Shown here: piece by piece, positions 47,008 to 57,507 of the stretch
Position numbering within the stretch: the stretch's first letter is position 1
Layout of the letters: every line of letters begins with the position of its first letter
NCBI GenBank assembly: GCA_013399695.1
Contig: VXAU01002492.1
Span: 35,991-99,990 of the forward strand
DNA: 64,000 nucleotides
DNA from: Formicarius rufipectus
Lineage: Eukaryota; Chordata; Aves; Passeriformes; Formicariidae
Reading direction: 5' to 3'
Notes under the pieces: generated by a model
The model's input: only the letters and a program-made list of their open reading frames with translations
The model's database searches: none
What the model was told of the DNA's origin: nothing
Position numbers and translations under genes: made by a program

Positions 47008-47498
47008 NNNNNNNNNNNNNNNNNNNNNNNNNNNNNNNNNNNNNNNNNNNNNNNNNNNNNNNNNNNNNNNNNNNNNNNNNNNNNNNNNNNNNNNNNNNNN
47101 NNNNNNNNNNNNNNNNNNNNNNNNNNNNNNNNNNNNNNNNNNNNNNNNNNNNNNNNNNNNNNNNNNNNNNNNNNNNNNNNNNNNNNNNNNNNNNNNNNNN
47201 NNNNNNNNNNNNNNNNNNNNNNNNNNNNNNNNNNNNNNNNNNNNNNNNNNNNNNNNNNNNNNNNNNNNNNNNNNNNNNNNNNNNNNNNNNNNNNNNNNNN
47301 NNNNNNNNNNNNNNNNNNNNNNNNNNNNNNNNNNNNNNNNNNNNNNNNNNNNNNNNNNNNNNNNNNNNNNNNNNNNNNNNNNNNNNNNNNNNNNNNNNNN
47401 NNNNNNNNNNNNNNNNNNNNNNNNNNNNNNNNNNNNNNNNNNNNNNNNNNNNNNNNNNNNNNNNNNNNNNNNNNNNNNNNNNNNNNNNNNNNNNNNNN
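47008..47498. other. 491-base assembly gap inside a purine microsatellite
   Basis: N's only. Both flanks are tetranucleotide purine repeats of different phase and unit (GGAA left, GAAA right). The true length is unknown, and the long open frames reported across it are artefacts of the N's. Confidence 0.97.
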
Positions 47499-47577
<79 letters not shown>

Positions 47578-47594
47578 GGAAGAAAGAAAGAAGT
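47499..47594 (+). repeat. (GAAA)n microsatellite, right side of gap
   Basis: About 19 near-perfect GAAA units, then one GGGAA interruption and three more units. Confidence 0.97.
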
Positions 47595-49899
47595 CTTCTG
47601 TGTAAGTAAATATGTAAAAGAAATGTGATCAGGAATTCCACTGTGTTTCCCTCAGCCAGCATGATTTCAGGCTCAACAGGCAGTGATTGTTGTGAAATCC
47701 AGAGGGCAATCACAAGAGTTGGAGAACTGTAATTTGAAGGAAAAACCTCCTACCTTTCCCAATATACAGCCTGGATGGAGCAGAGGGGAACTTGAGCAAA
47801 GGCAAACGTCAGTTAAAGGTATGAAGGCATAAATACACTTTATAGGGGGGAGAAACTTGGTAGAGAAATTAATAAATAGCTTTTCAAAACATAAATACTT
47901 AAAAATATGCTTCTGGATTAAAAAAAAAAGCCAATGTTTGCAAACAAAGAAAAGAAAAGAAAGGTCCAAAAGGAAGCTGAGGCAAAGCCCCAGTGACTTT
48001 CCTGGCAGCAGGCACTTTATGCACTTACTGCACCCGGAGGAATTCCAGAGGGAGGATTCCTACCCAGAATGGAACAACCACCCTGGTTGTGCACTTGCCG
48101 ACACATATTCCGTAGTTCCAATAACTCCCACTTTGGCACTGAGGACACTAAAGACTTTCTATTCATTAACAAATTAGTGACCACCTCGAGAAAGTTTTGA
48201 CAACTGTGATTTTCTGATTTGCAATTCCCTCCTGTGGAACACACAAGTGAGTACAGTCACCTCCTCTGCTCCAACACTGTCCACTTACTGAAAAATGCAA
48301 AAATACTTCAGCATTTTGATCCACTGATGACTAAATATTATCTTTCTCCAGCATAATGGTGACTGCTAAAATACTCCTCCAGCAATGTGGAATTTGGGAG
48401 TCCTCTACCTGGGTGAAAGTATGGAGTGTGTGTTTCTACTTACAGAATAGCAAATAAAGAGTTTAAGAACTTTTGATACAGAAAACAGGCTGGGGGAGGC
48501 AAATCTTGTAACCTACTGAGAGGGTGAGAGGAAACATTTGCTGACTAAGACAAGAAGCAGACTAGGATTTTTAATATTTGCTTGATACTCCTAGAAGACT
48601 AGAAAACCATTAATACAAATTCTATATGCATATAGATTTAATATCTACATGTGTCAATAAAATTCAGAGCTGGTATTGTTTTTTGGATTTGGAGAGTATA
48701 ACAATAAGGCCATATCCAAATCAAAGGTGGCATTTAGTGACCTGTAGTTCCGGCCAGTGGAGCATCTATGGCATAGGGCAGATAAAAGATGATCTTTGCT
48801 TCAATATAGGCCTGTAGTTTCTAAAAGTCTACATTTAGAAACCTGTGGAATTGTTTCCTGTTCAAAACCATGGTGCTTCATACCAGATGATGAATAATTC
48901 TGATTTTAATCTTGTTGTGCTATATATTTTTGCTCTTTGGGAATTTGGTGATTACTCCTGCAATTGTTTGTGTTAGAATAGATTTTTAAAAATACCGATG
49001 TAGTGATAAATATTTATCACAGCCCCTTTGGGGGATTTGTTCTCCCATCTGAAGAGGTTTAGTCTTGCTTCTCTCTTTAATTTCTTGTACACATTCTGTC
49101 TCACAGGTCTTACCAGCCTCTTTATACCTTTTTTTTTTGTTGTTGTATTTTTTATTTTAAGCCTAAATGATCAAAATTGTTGGATTGTGGCTAATTTATG
49201 GAATGACAGAGTCGTGTTTTTTCTTTTCAGTCATTTTTAATGCTCTGCCTCCCTTTTAGAGCAGTTCTGTTCTTGTTTGAATGTATCCAGAGAACAACAC
49301 AGAGGGAGCTGAGCTTCTGTCCCCTGAGTGACAATGGTAGCACAGGTGATGCTACTTCTCATCCATTGGCATTTCTGTGCCTTCAGCAGCATTTAATTTC
49401 ATTTGTTATTTTATTACTCCTACTATTGTGAAGTAATTTCATATAACTGTTTTATTTCACTATCTGGAATATTTCTGCATAATCAACAAACTTCTTTTAC
49501 CTCACCATTCTTTTTGTTCTTCTGGACCCACATATGTTGAATGATCTGTGTCTCAGCCTAAATCCTTCCATAATTCTCTTTTTACCTTTCCTATCATGAT
49601 AACAAGTCTTTCTCCTTATCCATTATATCCCATCTTTTGAGCTGTCACGAGTCCTTAAGAGAAACCTCTCCTTTATCCTTTCCCATATCTGTTCCCTGTT
49701 GAGTCTTTGGAAATGGATCCTATTAAAAAATTTAAAAATAATCCTCTGGATCACTCTCCTGTACCTGCCCTTGGAGTGCCTTAGTCAGATGGATCAGTGA
49801 GGTTGGGTTCACTCTATACAACTGCATCAGATTAATCAATTTGCAGAGAAATTTTCTTCTTTATGCAGATTTCCACAAATTTGCTAAATGTAGGGGTCA
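47595..49899. other. Unrecognised non-coding stretch (~2.3 kb)
   Basis: AT-rich with no gene or TE recognised. A T-rich run lies at about 49130-49160. Confidence 0.45.
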
Positions 49900-50540
49900 G
49901 AATTGCTCATCTCTGCTCATGAAATCCTCCCTGGGTCCCATTTTAAAGGCAGATGTTGCACTTTGCACCCTCTGATCAGCTGTTGAAGGAGATTTAGCCA
50001 ACACACAAATGCATCACCTTGGGAGTCCAGCCATTTCATATTTAATTATGTTAGAACTTTTAGGTGAATGATTTCTTTTACTGTCAACTTTTGATGGCTT
50101 TATAATATTTTTCCCCCTCTGAAACCTCTTTTGTTGACATTTCAAATTGAGGCAGAACCAGAACTCATGATTTTTAAAGCATGATGTCATGAATCTCCCC
50201 AACCTTCATAGTAAGCACTGGTGGGAAGAGTCCCTTTAGTTGTTCTGTTGTGGCCTTAATTTCCATAAGTTGTCTTTCTACTTCTTGATCATCTGTCAGC
50301 CTTACCAACTCTGGCAGGCTTTAAGTTTCTGATGGGTTTGACAAAGCTCATTTTTAGCATTTATGCCTTGAGCAATTTGCTCCTCAAACCTTTTTTTGGC
50401 CTTCGTTATTATGATTTTTTATGCAACTTAGTGGAGTTCAAATGGGAAAACTGATGCAAAGTTGAAAGAAAAATGTTTCATTTTCCTCCTTGCTCTCCAG
50501 TCATTCTACCATCCCTCCATTTCTTCTGGAGCTCCTCCAG
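49900..50540 (-). mobile_element. Ancient CR1/L3-like LINE relic (probable)
   Basis: The stretch CAGCCTTACCAACTCTGGCAGG, TTTCTGATGGGTTTGACAAAG, CATTTTTAGCATTTATGCC, GAGCAATTTGCTCCTCAAACC and TTTTTTTGGCCTTCGTTATTATG has the antisense pattern of an old CR1/L3 ORF2 (lysine-rich region between endonuclease and reverse transcriptase). It is strongly diverged with no open frame. The bounds are approximate. Confidence 0.45.
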
Positions 50541-50740
50541 ATCCATGAACAAGTGAGCACAGAGGTGCTGACATACAAGATCTGTTTACTTTCTGTGGTA
50601 GTGAACACCAGGACATAGAAAGGAAGCTTCAGTGGTGTCTGAGAGGTGGAGTAACCTGGCCATGGGGAAAAGATTCCATAACTGTGTCAACGTCTTTTCC
50701 TTTTCACTCATTCTTTGTTCTCTATAGAGATACCTTAGTG

Positions 50741-51139
50741 AAAGGCTGAGAGAGCTGGGGTTGTTCAGCCTGGAGAAGAGAAGCTTTGGGGGGACTGAAT
50801 TGTGACATTGCTGTGCCTGAAGGAGCTACAACAAGGATGGAGAGAGACCATTGATAAGGGCCTGGAGGGACAGGACAAGAGGGAATGGGGTCAAACTGAC
50901 AGAAAGTGGGGTTAGATGGGATATTGGGAAGGAATTCCTGTCTGGGAGGGTGGGCGGGTCCTGGCACAGGTTGGGCAGAGAAGCTGTGGCTGCCCCCCCC
51001 CTGAAAGTGTCCAAGGGCAGGTTGGACGGGGCTTGGAGCAACCTGGGCTGGTGGAAGGTGTCCCTGTCCTTGGCAGAGGATGGAGCTGGATGGGCTTTAA
51101 TCTCCCAACCCAAACCATTCTGGGGTTCTGATCCTATGA
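50741..51139 (+). mobile_element. CR1 LINE, 3' ~0.4 kb
   Basis: AAAGGCTGAGAGAGCTGGGG, CAGCCTGGAGAAGAGAAGC, GATATTGGGAAGGAATTCC, GCTGTGGCTGCCCCCCCCC, GGAGCAACCTGGGCTGGTGG, ending CCAACCCAAACCATTCTGGGG. The usual GCCCCATCC has become a C-run (50992-51001). Confidence 0.93.
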
Positions 51140-51642
51140 GTGGTTATAGGAGCTTTCCAGCTTATGATTGCTGAGGCATAGTCACTGCTTTTTATTCTGC
51201 TTGCAGATGTTCTACAGGGACTTGAAAGCATTCATATGATAATTAGGTAAGTTGAGATTGTTGGAATATGAATAAACAAGTTTGTAAATACCAATTATAT
51301 GCATTTATTGAGTGTGAGTTGAACAAATGTTTCTAAGTGCTGTACATGAGAAAGGAAGTTCTCTGCCTTGGGACTTTGTGAGTAAAAGAGAAACCCATTT
51401 CATCCACACAATCTCCTTTTCTCATAGCTTTCCATATCTCAAAAGCCATATTTGGAGTGACACCATTGCACAGATACAGCTCTCTTTGGGTGGAATAACC
51501 TTCCATGCATCAGAGCAGCAGCAGGAGTAAAATTTGATTTTTGCAGATATATTTTTTTAATAATATGTCTGGTAGCACTGAAGACTTTGGGGATGCTTCC
51601 TGTGACAGGGTGAACTGCAACATCAAAATACCCTTGTGTCCT
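51140..51642. other. Unrecognised non-coding stretch
   Basis: No feature recognised. Confidence 0.45.
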
Positions 51643-51825
51643 GGTTATCGTAGCCAGGCCCAGTCTGTCACTGGGTGGGTGTGGGTTCTAAACCCTCTGT
51701 GTCACTGTCTCATGAACTGCTCTACCATGGACCATTGGCAGCAGCTGCCCAGGGCACACCCCACCCCTCAGGGCACAGGGGGTGTTTGGGAACTTCTGTG
51801 AGATAAGGAAGTGTTCCTGTCTGCA
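51643..51825 (+). repeat. Left arm of a ~770-bp foldback structure
   Basis: This arm pairs in reverse complement with 52230-52412 at roughly 90% by eye, including a ~49-base perfect core that starts ACCATGGACCATTGGC and ends CCACCCCTCAGGG. TGTGTCCTGG at 51635, just outside, looks like an LTR start, so the arm may be LTR-derived. Confidence 0.9.
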
Positions 51826-52229
51826 CACCTATGACTCAGGTGTGAGAACTCCCCTCTGGGAGTCACCAGCACCTTCACACCCACCTGTGGACTCATGTCT
51901 GCTCATGGGCCAGCAGGGATGCCAAAAATATGCCAGGATTGACCTCACAGAGTAAATCACCCCCTGTGAAACTCCCCACCCTGGGGGAGGGACTGGTCGT
52001 TCCCATCTGAGCCCAAGGAGAGATAAGAAGCTTGGGGGTTTGGGACTGGGAGCTCTGGTCAGATCCAGAGAAGGAGCAGAGCCTCGACTGGACTGGGACT
52101 GCTACTGTTGACTGGACTGCAACCGTCATCCTCACCAGCAGGTTTCTTCCTTTCTTTTTACTCTGAACTGAGGTGCCCATGTGGTGCTCAGCACAGGGGT
52201 TGGTGAGCTCCATCCTGTTCATGTCCCAC
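51826..52229. other. Foldback spacer, possibly LTR-derived
   Basis: A 404-bp GC-richer segment with CTCCCCACCCTGGGGGAGGG, GAGATAAGAAGCTTGGGGG and three GACTGGACTG-like units around 52087-52125. The minus-strand 142-residue frame (51893-52321) has no recognisable domain. The composition suggests an LTR U3/R region, but I could not name a family. Confidence 0.35.
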
Positions 52230-52412
52230 TGCAGACAGGAAAACTTCCTTATCCCACAGAAGTTCCTGAACACCCCCCTGTACCCTGAGGGGTGGGGTGT
52301 GCCCTGGGCAGCTGCTGCCAATGGTCCATGGTGAGCAGTTCATGAGACAATGACACAAAGGGTTTAGAATACACACCCACACAGTGACAGACTGATCCCT
52401 GCTACTATAATC
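52230..52412 (-). repeat. Right arm of the foldback structure
   Basis: Begins GCAGACAGG and ends CTACTATAATC on the plus strand, the reverse complement of the left arm. It is followed by an A-rich tract. Confidence 0.9.
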
Positions 52413-52435
52413 AGGAATAAATATAGCCCACACCT

Positions 52436-52520
52436 GAAAAAAAACCAACCAAACAAAGCAAAACAAAACAAAAAACCCCCAAAACAACAATAAAAAAATC
52501 CCAAACAACAAAACTAAAAA
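52436..52520 (+). repeat. A-rich low-complexity tract (CAAAA type)
   Basis: Runs of A broken by single or few C's (AACCAACCAAACAAAGC, AAAACAAAACAAAAAACCCCC), directly after the foldback. Confidence 0.85.
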
Positions 52521-54792
52521 CTTTAAAATAGTTAAATGTGGGGACAGGACTTACTGAATTCCTCAGCCTTCTTGAATGCAGAACCTGAGTTCTGGAGACT
52601 TCCTTCTAAGTTTAAAATACTTTCATGAAGAATAGTTTCCAGTCTTTCACATGAGTCCTGTAATGAATTTTGGTTATTCTAACTGGTTTACTAGCTCCAG
52701 GCACATATCTGTGAACTGTGTCTTGCATCAGAAGCTGAGAACATGATCATGTTGCTGACTCTTTTGGAGGCCTGAGGCAAACACATGTGCCCAGCCACTG
52801 GAAGCTGTGCTGATGTTCCTGCAGCGCCCCGAGTCTCTGCCCCAGCACCTGCTGCTCAGTGATAGATCAGTGAAGCAAAAAAGTGATGAAAAATAGATCA
52901 TGGAGCTCAGCCCTCATTCTCCTGCCTTTGTTCTGCATCAGTGGCAAAGCTCTGGGGTTTATTTGGCTGCAGTCATCTCTCACTGAGGGGCAGAGCGTGG
53001 GGATGGAGTCCCCTCTGGAACCTGTGCTCCTTCACTGCTCTGTCCTGCCCAGGTCACACCTTAAACCTGCCATGGACTTGGGGAGCCTGTTCAGAACGTG
53101 TGGCTCAAACAGAACCAGCAGCAAAGGCATTTTACTCTGTGATTCTTGTTTTTCTGAGGCAGTTTAATTAGTTTCCCACCTGGATTTGTCCTCCTTTATT
53201 GAGGAGTGACAGAGACACAAAGTGAGCTCCAGGAGGCAGGTTCTGCTTCTGTTCACACTGAGGGTTAAGAGGACCTGCAAGGCATTTTAATGAGCATTTA
53301 TAATGGTCAACATACTTTTTCTCAGTTATGTTGTTCAAAATACTCAGTGACATTTTCAAGTATGCAGAATTTATGGCAGTTTATTTCCTAAGATTGCTAA
53401 TTCCTATTTTTTTTGTTGAAATATAAAGGAAAATTGTGAGTGCAATTCCTTGTTTTGCAGGGTTATTTCTTATATCAGTCAAAGTGACAAAATGCACCCA
53501 TGTTCCATTGATCTTATTTGATTTTTTCTTACTCTTTGCACTAATGCTCTGACCAAAACTCAGAGCCAATAACAGTGGTCAGTGGCTTCAGATTAACTGG
53601 TGAATTATTCCTAGTGGATGCTTGAAGTTCTTTGGGGAGACGTTCTTAGTTCAGCTGCTTTTTCATGCTCATTCATTCTCCAAGATCAAGTTGAAAAATG
53701 GAAGTTTTTACTCGACATGGAATTTAGTTTGTAGGTCACAGATGAAGATGAGAAAGCTTGTAAGCTAAGAAAGCACTTGAGGCAAAACCTGCCACAAGTA
53801 TCAGCTCATAGCAGGGAATTGAATCCTTTGGTCTTTGCACTTTTCATACTGCATAAAAACATGATCAGCGGAACATTTCTGGTTATGTATAACAAAATTA
53901 CACCCATCCCCTAAAAGTGTTTGTTCAGCTTTTGTTTTCTGAGTTGATTTTTTGTTGTTGTTGTTATTTTTCATGAAACTATTTGAGCCACTTTGAATAA
54001 TTCAGATATTGTCTGTGGTTTGTGAATGAGAACTAATACAAGGAACTTTCCAATGACCAATATAGCTACAGATCTTTAAAGAAAACCAACCATATAAATT
54101 CCAGGTTAAACACAGATTCAAGAGGAACTTCAGTATCTGAGTAAAAACTTTCCTTTTTAATCCATCCATACCTCTAAATCTCCCCCTTTTAGGTCAGTCT
54201 GAGCCTGATTCTGGATGCACATGAAGTGCCAGAGGTTCTCAGCTTTTCCTGTTAGTTCCAAAGTGTGGTTGTTGTGCACAAACCTACAGATACCTGTGGG
54301 ACAGCAGAGCTCGGGTCTGCATTCAGCTGAGGGCTGAGCAGCATCGCAGCTTTTCTCTGATCTTATCAGAAGGGCTTCATCCTGCCTCACTTTGTGAACA
54401 GGTTTCTACCTAATATTTATGAGTGACCACTTCTTTTCTTTTAAAACAAGAAAGAAAAAAGGCAGTTGAATAATTAAAACAGACCCAGGAAATTTTTTAC
54501 TTCTTTTTTTTCCCACCCAGAGTAAATCACACCCCGTTCCACTGCCACCAAATGAGTTCTAAGGGCTAGTCCAAGGAAGCAATACTCAATTCCTTCAACC
54601 TTGACTGGAAAGGAGTTCATTCCTTCAGACATGTAGGAATTTCTGGTTCTGCTTTTACCACTTGGATTATTTTTCCAAATAATAGTTTCAAATGAAATGC
54701 AGAGTCAGGAGGAAGAGGGAAAGTATCTCCTGCACTCTCACTTAGCCCCACAGCGCTAAACTGAGCTGAACTGTTATAACTCTGTCACTCTC
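52521..54792. other. Unrecognised non-coding stretch (~2.3 kb)
   Basis: No gene or TE recognised. The 94-residue frame at 52883-53167 has a nearly matching shifted frame (52941-53171) and no domain. Confidence 0.45.
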
Positions 54793-54856
54793 TCTCATAT
54801 AAATATATATATATAATCTTTTATATATGTACATGTAATTGTTATATATATAGTAT
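54793..54856. repeat. TA-rich low-complexity tract
   Basis: CTCTCATATAAATATATATATATAA followed by TTATATATGTACATG and GTTATATATATAG. Confidence 0.85.
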
Positions 54857-55134
54857 CTTCCTCAAGGTTAAATATATCACCACTTTACATAATTATCATA
54901 ATAGACAGCTTATTTAGTCTATCACAAAGTACCCAGCAAAACCTCTGAACATTGAGCTCCATTGGCAGTAATTCCCACAGAACTACCTTTGAAAAAACAG
55001 AGTTGCTCAGTTGTGTCTAAATACCAAAGTCCAAGCCAACTTTGCCTGTGATTTTAAAAATCAAGTGCTTGTCCAGTGCACTGAAAGAACAAATCCAGTG
55101 ATGTTCCAAGCAGTGATGGGAACACTCTCTTTTG

Positions 55135-55480
55135 TGAGAGTGTGCTGGGTTTGGCTGGGCCAGAATTCCCTTTTTTTTTTCCCAGTGGTTGGAATGTGCT
55201 GTGATTTGGATTTGTGCTGAACACAGGGTTGAGAATTCAGGGATGTTCTGTCATTGCTGAGCAGGGTTTCCACAGAGCCGAGGGCTTTGCTGCTTCTCAG
55301 CCCACCAGCGAGGAGGTTGGGGGCTCACAAGAAGCTGGGAGGAGACTCAGCCTGGGCAGCTGACCCCAGCTGATCCCAGGGACATTCCAGACCACGTGGT
55401 GTCATGCTCAAGATATAAAACTGAGGAAGGAGGGAAGAAGTGGGGGGGATATTTGCAGTGATGGTATTTGTCTTCCAAAG
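55135..55480 (+). mobile_element. 5' part of an avian ERV LTR (U3/R), truncated by another insertion
   Basis: GTGTGCTGGGTTTGGCTGGGC gives the LTR start. Then come GGATTTGTGCTGAACACAGG, GTCATTGCTGAGCAGGG, CACCAGCGAGGAGGTTGGGG, GCAGCTGACCCCAGCTGATCC, GGTGTCATGCTCAAGATATAAAA and GTATTTGTCTTCCAAAG. The order matches a common avian LTR, and its first third parallels the minus-strand copy at 24330-24861. It stops at 55480, exactly where a second LTR-like element in the opposite orientation starts. The expected second half of the LTR is not found downstream of the later insertions. Confidence 0.7.
55393..55420 (+). promoter_or_regulatory. Candidate LTR core promoter: E-box CACGTG and TATAAAA
   Basis: CACGTG (55393-55398) sits inside the 10-bp palindrome ACCACGTGGT, and TATAAAA starts at 55414. 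Both are in the U3 part of the LTR at the place where its promoter is expected. Activity is inferred only. Confidence 0.4.
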
Positions 55481-56192
55481 TGTGCTGGTTTAGAGTTAAA
55501 CCAGCAGGAGAAATGAATCCAACTCAGAAGGAGATTGCAAGTCAGAATAACAATGTAATAAAAAGATCACAAGAAATACACTGATACAGAAGGAAAACCC
55601 GTTTGAACCACAAAACCAGCTGTGCAGCCCAGCCCAGTGGGATCCTCCCACTCCTCCCTTTTCCAGCAGTTCCAGGGAGCAGGGAATGGGGGTTTGCAGT
55701 TGTTGATTCTGCCATTGCCCTTGTCCTGTGGGTCACCCCAGGGGCTGCAGGGGGGTCCGTGCACCCCGATGGTCTCCGTGGGCTGCAGGGGCACAGCTCC
55801 TCCCCCACGGTCCTGCCCACGGGCTGCAGGGGGGCCACAGCTCTGAGTCCTTCCCCTGCTCCCGTGGGGTCCCTCCCACAGGAGACAGTCCTCGATAGAC
55901 TCTCCAACATGAGTCCACTCCCCAGGCAACACTTCTACTGGGGGAAAAACCTGCTCCAGGTGGATCTCCTCCATGAGTCACATCCACAAGTTTCTTCCAG
56001 GATCATTCTCCATCCTGGGCCTCCCACAGGGCAACAGCTCCTTCTGCATCCACCTGCTCCTCCATGGGCTGTAGGAAGGTCTCCTTTTCTCTCCAAGGCA
56101 GGAGTGAATTGCAGCTTCCAGTGTGGGATGAGATCCATGTGCAGCACACAGAGGTGTGCACGTGTTGTTCTGTAAAATCACTACTGGGCGCT
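55481..56192 (-). mobile_element. Minus-strand ERVL-type LTR nested in another LTR
   Basis: On the minus strand it contains CATGGAGGAGATCCACCTGG, GTGGACTCATGTTGGAGAG, GAGGACTGTCTCCTGTGGG, GGTGACCCACAGGACAAGGG and CCTGCTGGTTTAACTC, ending CCAGCACA. I recall this organisation from avian ERVL LTRs. Three G-rich units (GGGCTGCAGGGG at about 55742, 55780 and 55822 on the plus strand) recur at roughly 40-bp spacing. CAAAG is present at 55476-55480 and 56193-56197, a possible 5-bp target-site duplication. The minus-strand start at 56192 is not the usual TG, so the outer edge may be ~12 bp inside (TGATTTTACAG). Open frames over it (190 residues plus, 135 residues minus) are not host genes. Confidence 0.55.
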
Positions 56193-56236
56193 CAAAGCAT
56201 CCATGTAGTGGAAGTCACAGTCCATATTGACAGACC

Positions 56237-57010
56237 CACAGAATCTTTAGGGTGAGAAGGGACCTCTGCAGATCATCCAGTCCAGCCCCTCTGCCAGGGC
56301 AGGGTCACCTGGAGCAGGTGGCACAGGAACATGTCCAGGTGGGTTTGGAATGTCTCCAGAGGGGAACACTCCACCCCCTCCCTGGGCAGCTGTTCCAGTG
56401 CTCTGCCACCCTCCATGGAAAGAAGTGTTTCCTCATATTGAGGTGGAACTTCTTGTGGTTTAGTTTATTGCCATTGCTCCTTGTCCTGTTGCTGAACACC
56501 ACTGGAAAGAGCCTGGCACCATCCTCTGACATCCCTGGGAGACATTTGTAAAGATGAGATTCACTCTCAGTCTTCCCTTCTCCAGACTATCCAGGTCCAC
56601 CTCCCTCCGTCTCTCCTCACAAGAGAGATGACCCAGACCCCTCATCATCTTTGTGGCTTTCACTGGACCCACTTTCTTGTTCTGTGGAGACCAGAATTGA
56701 TCCCAGCACTCCAGAAGTGGCCTCAGCAGGGCTGAGTAGAGGGGCAGGATCACCACCCTGACCTGCTGCCCACACTCTTCCCAGTGCACCCCGGGACCCC
56801 ACTGGCCCTCCTGGCTGCAAGGACACATTGCCAGGGCACGTGTTGACCATGAGTCAACGCATCACCCTCCAAGGACTGCCAGGTCCTGCTCTGCAGAGCA
56901 GCTCTCTAGCAGGGCAGCCCCCAGCCCATGCTGGCTCTGGCTCTTGGGGCTGTTCCTCCCCAGCGTGGTGCTGTCTGTGGACAAGCTTTCATCCCTCTGC
57001 CTCAGCTGCA
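56237..57010 (-). mobile_element. CR1 LINE, ~0.77 kb, older subtype
   Basis: CACAGAATCTTTAGGGTGAG at the element's 3' end, then GACCTCTGCAGATCATCCAG, CCCTGGGCAGCTGTTCC, AGAAGTGTTTCCTCATATTG, ATTGCTCCTTGTCCTGTTGC, CTTCTCCAGACTATCC, CTCCAGAAGTGGCCTCAGC, CACTGGCCCTCCTGGCTGC and GTTGACCATGAGTCAACGC. This covers the 3'UTR and the reverse-transcriptase C-terminal coding region. Homology fades after about 56980. Frames are broken. Confidence 0.88.
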
Positions 57011-57369
57011 TAAATGGGCTGTCACTGGTTCTGTCTTTTGTAGCCCTGAGTTGTGATTTCCTTGCTTTCAGATCTGCTGCTCAGGAGAATTGATGGCAAA
57101 GAGGGGGATAACTCAGTCCTCACACGTAGCACAGCTTCATCCCCTAAGTAGGCACATGAAAGCCAAGGGCTCTAGATGTGAATTTATCAGAGCAGGGAGC
57201 CCTTGGGCAAAGTTTGACTAAGCAACTCTTTTCAAAATGTGAGATGGCTGATTTTGAAATCCTTGTCAGTTTTATCTACAAGGACTAACTGCTCATAGTG
57301 GGAACAATATGCATGGCACAGGCCTGGAAATAGCAGAGGGGTTTTAAAAAACTGTTCCTCAGTTGACTC
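57011..57369. other. Unrecognised non-coding stretch
   Basis: No feature recognised; the second half of the 55135 LTR does not resume here. Confidence 0.5.
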
Positions 57370-57507
57370 GCCTTTATTTTATTTTATTTTATTTTATTTA
57401 TTTTATTTTATTTTATTTTATTTTATTTTATTTTATTTTATTTTATTTTATTTTATTTTATTTTATTTTATTTTATTTTATTTTATTTTATTTTATTTTA
57501 TTTTTTT
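57370..57507 (+). repeat. (TTTTA)n pentanucleotide array, about 27 units
   Basis: A near-perfect TTTTA array with one 4-base unit (TTTA) near 57397-57400. It produces a spurious FILFY-rich open frame. Confidence 0.97.

Noticed and set aside
46846..47713. Open frames of 251-272 residues on both strands
   Set aside because: Most of each frame is the N gap read as X, and the rest is microsatellite (Lys/Glu/Arg or Phe/Leu/Ser repeats).
55603..56175. 190-residue plus-strand frame and 135-residue minus-strand frame
   Set aside because: Both lie inside an LTR-like element that is normally non-coding. GC-rich LTR sequence leaves several frames open at once.
55481..57010. A single intact endogenous retrovirus between two LTRs
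   Set aside because: The two LTR-like parts are in opposite orientation and of different type. Downstream is a CR1, and no gag, pol or env remnant was recognised.
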